A stretch of 64,000 nucleotides of DNA from Mastigias papua. Lineage: Eukaryota; Cnidaria; Scyphozoa; Rhizostomeae; Mastigiidae. The notes under the pieces are model-generated. The model made no database searches, was not told the origin of the DNA, and was given only the letters and a program-made list of their open reading frames with translations. The translations under genes and the position numbers were made by a program. Positions 61,801 through 64,000 of the stretch are shown here, piece by piece (positions within the stretch are counted from its first letter, which is position 1; each line of letters begins with the position of its first letter). The stretch is from assembly GCA_964019165.1 (NCBI GenBank), contig OZ025281.1:13007558-13071557 (forward strand), given 5' to 3'.

Positions 61801-64000
61801 CAGGAACTGGTCTGCGAATCACCCTCCTCTCCTTCCCAGTCTCTTCATCTTTTACCTCCTCTATTCTCTCTCTCGTCTCCTCTGTCACTGGCAAGTCGTA
61901 CTCTGTGCGTGTTACTACCTCCTCTGTCTTGTCTGCCCTCACAATTCTCCTCCTTACCACTCTGTGACCGACCACCTCAACGGGAAGCATAACTTCGTCC
62001 TCTACCTCCTCTACGCCCTCTCGGCTGCCGTCATCCCTCTCTACCATTCTGCGCACTACTCTTCTCTGTGTTCTCGTTATTGATCTTCTTCTCACTATGC
62101 GCTTTACTTCGCCCTCAATTTCTTCCTCGGCTTCTTCCCCTTCTGGCCTGTCCGTTCTCACAATTTCCAGAGGCACACGCTCATCTATGTCACCATCTAC
62201 AGCCGCAACAGCCACTCTCTTCACTGTTCTGTGCGTCACTATCGGCTCCGTAGTTTCCACCTCCTTTTCGCTTTCCACCACATCGTGTCCGACTTCTCTT
62301 TCTCCTCCGTCCTCTCCGATTTCCACTCTTCTGACCACAGTCCTTTGGCTAGTAACAAACAGCGGCCTTCTGATCACCCTTCTCACAACAAATCCTTCTC
62401 TCCTGTCTTCCTCCTTCTCGTCACCAACAGTCGTGGCCTCTTCCGGCTCCTCATCCTCCAACTCGCTTATGGGCAAACTTTCCACCGGCACAACACTTTC
62501 TGATTTGTCCAGCAGCGTCTCCGATCCATCTGCCTTCCTCAATATCCGCCTTACATACAGTCTCTCAACTCGCCTTGGTGGCAATAGCCCTTCTTTCTCG
62601 TCTTCTCCTTCTTCCTCCTCAACTTTAGCTGCAGGTGCGGGTAGCTCGGGCTCCTCCGGCAATTTGGTTCTGAACACTTGCCTTCTCGTTGTTATCACAG
62701 TTTCCTCTACCTCCTCCGGCTCTTCTGGCTCTTCTGGCTCGTCCCACTGGACAGCATCCTCGGGGTACTCTTCTACAAGGTGGACATCGCCAGCAGTTGG
62801 TTCGGGAACCACGCCTTCGTCAACAATCCTCTCCGTGGTATCCTCTGCTCTTGCCACCTCTTTGCGTACGTCTATCTTTCTGTACACCCTTCTCGATGAC
62901 ACCTCCACCACCGGCTGCCTGACTATTCGTCTCTCTGGTCCAGCCTCCTCCTCGACTACATCGGCAGGGAATCTATCCCATTCTGGTGAAGGAACGCTCT
63001 CCTCTGGCACGTACTCTTCCGGCTCAGTGATTGGCTCCTCTTCCTCCTCCGTCTCCTCTGATTCCTCTTCTATCACAGGTCTCCTCACGACTATCCTCCT
63101 TGGATACACAGTCTCGCCCTTGTCTTCCGCCTCTTCTTCTTCAACTTCACCTGTCTCCTCGTCGGCACTTGCAGCCACAAACTTCTGTATTACTGTTCTC
63201 CGACTTGTCACGTGCACTGGCCGTCTCACAACCCTTCTCAGTCTGTCTTCGCTCTCCTCCTTTGCAGCCTCTTCCTCGGGTTCCTCTTCTGACAGCTCAC
63301 CTGGAAGCACCTCTGGTAGAGCCTCAACCTCCAATGCTACTCCACCTGGTTCCGGCACCGGAATCTCTTCCTCCTCGGTTTCATCCACTGCCCTCTTTGT
63401 CACTTCCCGCCTGAACACCTGCCTCCTTGTTACGACCTCCGTCTCCCTTCTCTCAACCCTTCTTGTCTCCTCAATTGGCTCTATCACTTCTGCAGTCGGC
63501 TCTTCCACCGCTTCTCCTACCTCTTCCTCTTCCACTTCCACGCTCTCTTCCGAGCCCATTTCCTCTCCAGACTCTGTGATGATGATCGTTCTGTACACCT
63601 TCCTGACAGTCACAACAGGAACTGGTCTGCGAATCACCCTCCTCTCCTTCCCAGTCTCTTCATCTTTTACCTCCTCTATTCTCTCTCTCGTCTCCTCTGT
63701 CACTGGCAAGTCGTACTCTGTGCGTGTTACTACCTCCTCTGTCTTGTCTGCCCTCACAATTCTCCTCCTTACCACTCTGTGACCGACCACCTCAACGGGA
63801 AGCATAACTTCGTCCTCTACCTCCTCTACGCCCTCTCGGCTGCCGTCATCCCTCTCTACCATTCTGCGCACTACTCTTCTCTGTGTTCTCGTTATTGATC
63901 TTCTTCTCACTATGCGCTTTACTTCGCCCTCAATTTCTTCCTCGGCTTCTTCCCCTTCTGGCCTGTCCGTTCTCACAATTTCCAGAGGCACACGCTCATC
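52870..64000 (-). CDS. Exon 1 (5' end off window): giant tandem-repeat exon, 605-aa units
   Basis: One uninterrupted frame of more than 3,700 codons. From the 5' side it holds five full 605-aa units and a partial sixth, then about 260 residues of unique C-terminal sequence. Each unit alternates Arg-rich cores such as RRVVRRPVHVTSRRTVIRKF with Glu/Asp-rich stretches and has no predicted globular, plectin or spectrin repeat. The unique tail is Ser/Asp/Glu rich and ends with a diverged core near 52940-53035 (TFVYRKVFITYKTVLVRKF). The donor at 52869/52868 follows CAT G (phase 1), matching the two-base start of exon 2. Base composition is GC-richer than the introns and strongly purine-skewed on the coding strand. 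The cores resemble the short RRxxRRxxxxDGxExE-type motif in ankyrin C-terminal tails; that comparison is from memory, not an alignment. Function is unknown; a long charged spacer or binding array is inference. Confidence 0.93.
53618..54916 (-). repeat. Partial tandem unit, copy 6 (first ~433 of 605 aa)
   Basis: Identical in layout to the other copies from VPLEIV up to the run ending EEVEETVI. It then turns into unique sequence (ILTRRQVIRSK in place of ITTRRQVFRTK). Private changes are 54852 (IEDEVKR) and 53744 (IVEEDVV). This is the 3' edge of the array. Confidence 0.9.
54917..56731 (-). repeat. 1815-bp coding tandem unit, copy 5 (type B)
   Basis: Complete unit with type-B variants, and the last full copy before the array breaks off. 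Confidence 0.93.
56732..58546 (-). repeat. 1815-bp coding tandem unit, copy 4 (type B)
   Basis: Complete unit with the type-B variants EARPERR and PEPDGV. I found no private amino-acid difference from copy 2. Confidence 0.93.
58547..60361 (-). repeat. 1815-bp coding tandem unit, copy 3 (type A)
   Basis: Complete unit. It carries the type-A bases at 59311, 59396 and 59715, giving EAGPERR and PEPGGV. These match copy 1, which lies exactly two units (3630 bp) upstream in the gene. Confidence 0.93.
60362..62176 (-). repeat. 1815-bp coding tandem unit, copy 2 (type B)
   Basis: Complete unit, same length as its neighbours. It has the common variants EARPERR and PEPDGV and the GGC codon in IEGEVKR. 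Confidence 0.93.
62177..63991 (-). repeat. 1815-bp coding tandem unit, copy 1 (type A)
   Basis: First complete unit from the 5' side, running from the Val of VPLEIVRTDRP to the residue before the next such Val. It carries variants seen only here: G at 62814-coded position (IVDEGVV) and Q from 63186 (TVIQKF). It shares three linked bases with copy 3 at 62941, 63026 and 63345. Confidence 0.93.

Overview
The window is animal (metazoan) nuclear DNA. It has spliceosomal introns with GT-AG borders, many exons of spectrin-repeat protein, AT-rich introns full of microsatellites and short inverted-repeat elements, and a likely SINE family. Introns of a few hundred bases to 9.6 kb suggest an invertebrate, but I cannot name the lineage from the sequence.

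Everything coding that I can support belongs to one giant gene on the minus strand. It enters at position 64000, beyond which its 5' end lies, and leaves at position 1 with its 3' end also outside. I number the exons 1 to 33 in transcription order. Exon 1 (52870 to beyond 64000) is a giant exon built of near-identical 1815-bp (605-aa) tandem units: five full copies, one partial copy (about 0.7), and the edge of a further copy at the window border. Each unit is a string of basic cores of the type RRVVRR alternating with Glu-rich acidic stretches. Exon 2 (50228-51426) encodes a Ser/Thr/Glu-rich linker that ends in the first half of a spectrin repeat. Exons 3 to 33 (49216 down to 423) encode about 3,500 residues, roughly 32 spectrin-type three-helix repeats. 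Most are one repeat per exon with phase-0 borders; there are two double-repeat exons, one short exon and two phase-2 junctions. The splice frames join through the whole series without a stop, including exon 1 to exon 2.

The visible protein is at least about 7,600 residues. A very long spectrin-repeat rod joined to a nearly perfect giant tandem-repeat exon recalls the nesprin family (SYNE1 / MSP-300 / ANC-1). Worm ANC-1 also carries large, almost identical tandem repeats. More than 30 consecutive repeats is more than I would expect for a spectraplakin (MACF1/dystonin/Shot), the main alternative. No CH, plakin, plectin, EF-hand, GAS2 or KASH domain is visible, so the family call stays tentative.

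The non-coding part is introns. They hold several MITE-like inverted-repeat elements (1571-1788, 18224-18641, 21131-21233, 31056-31367, 34004-34181, 37502-37655, 42685-42935, 49972-50183). They also hold two copies of a SINE-like repeat with a 5S-rRNA-like head, several minisatellites and long microsatellites. I see no rRNA, tRNA, CRISPR or prokaryotic feature and no second gene.
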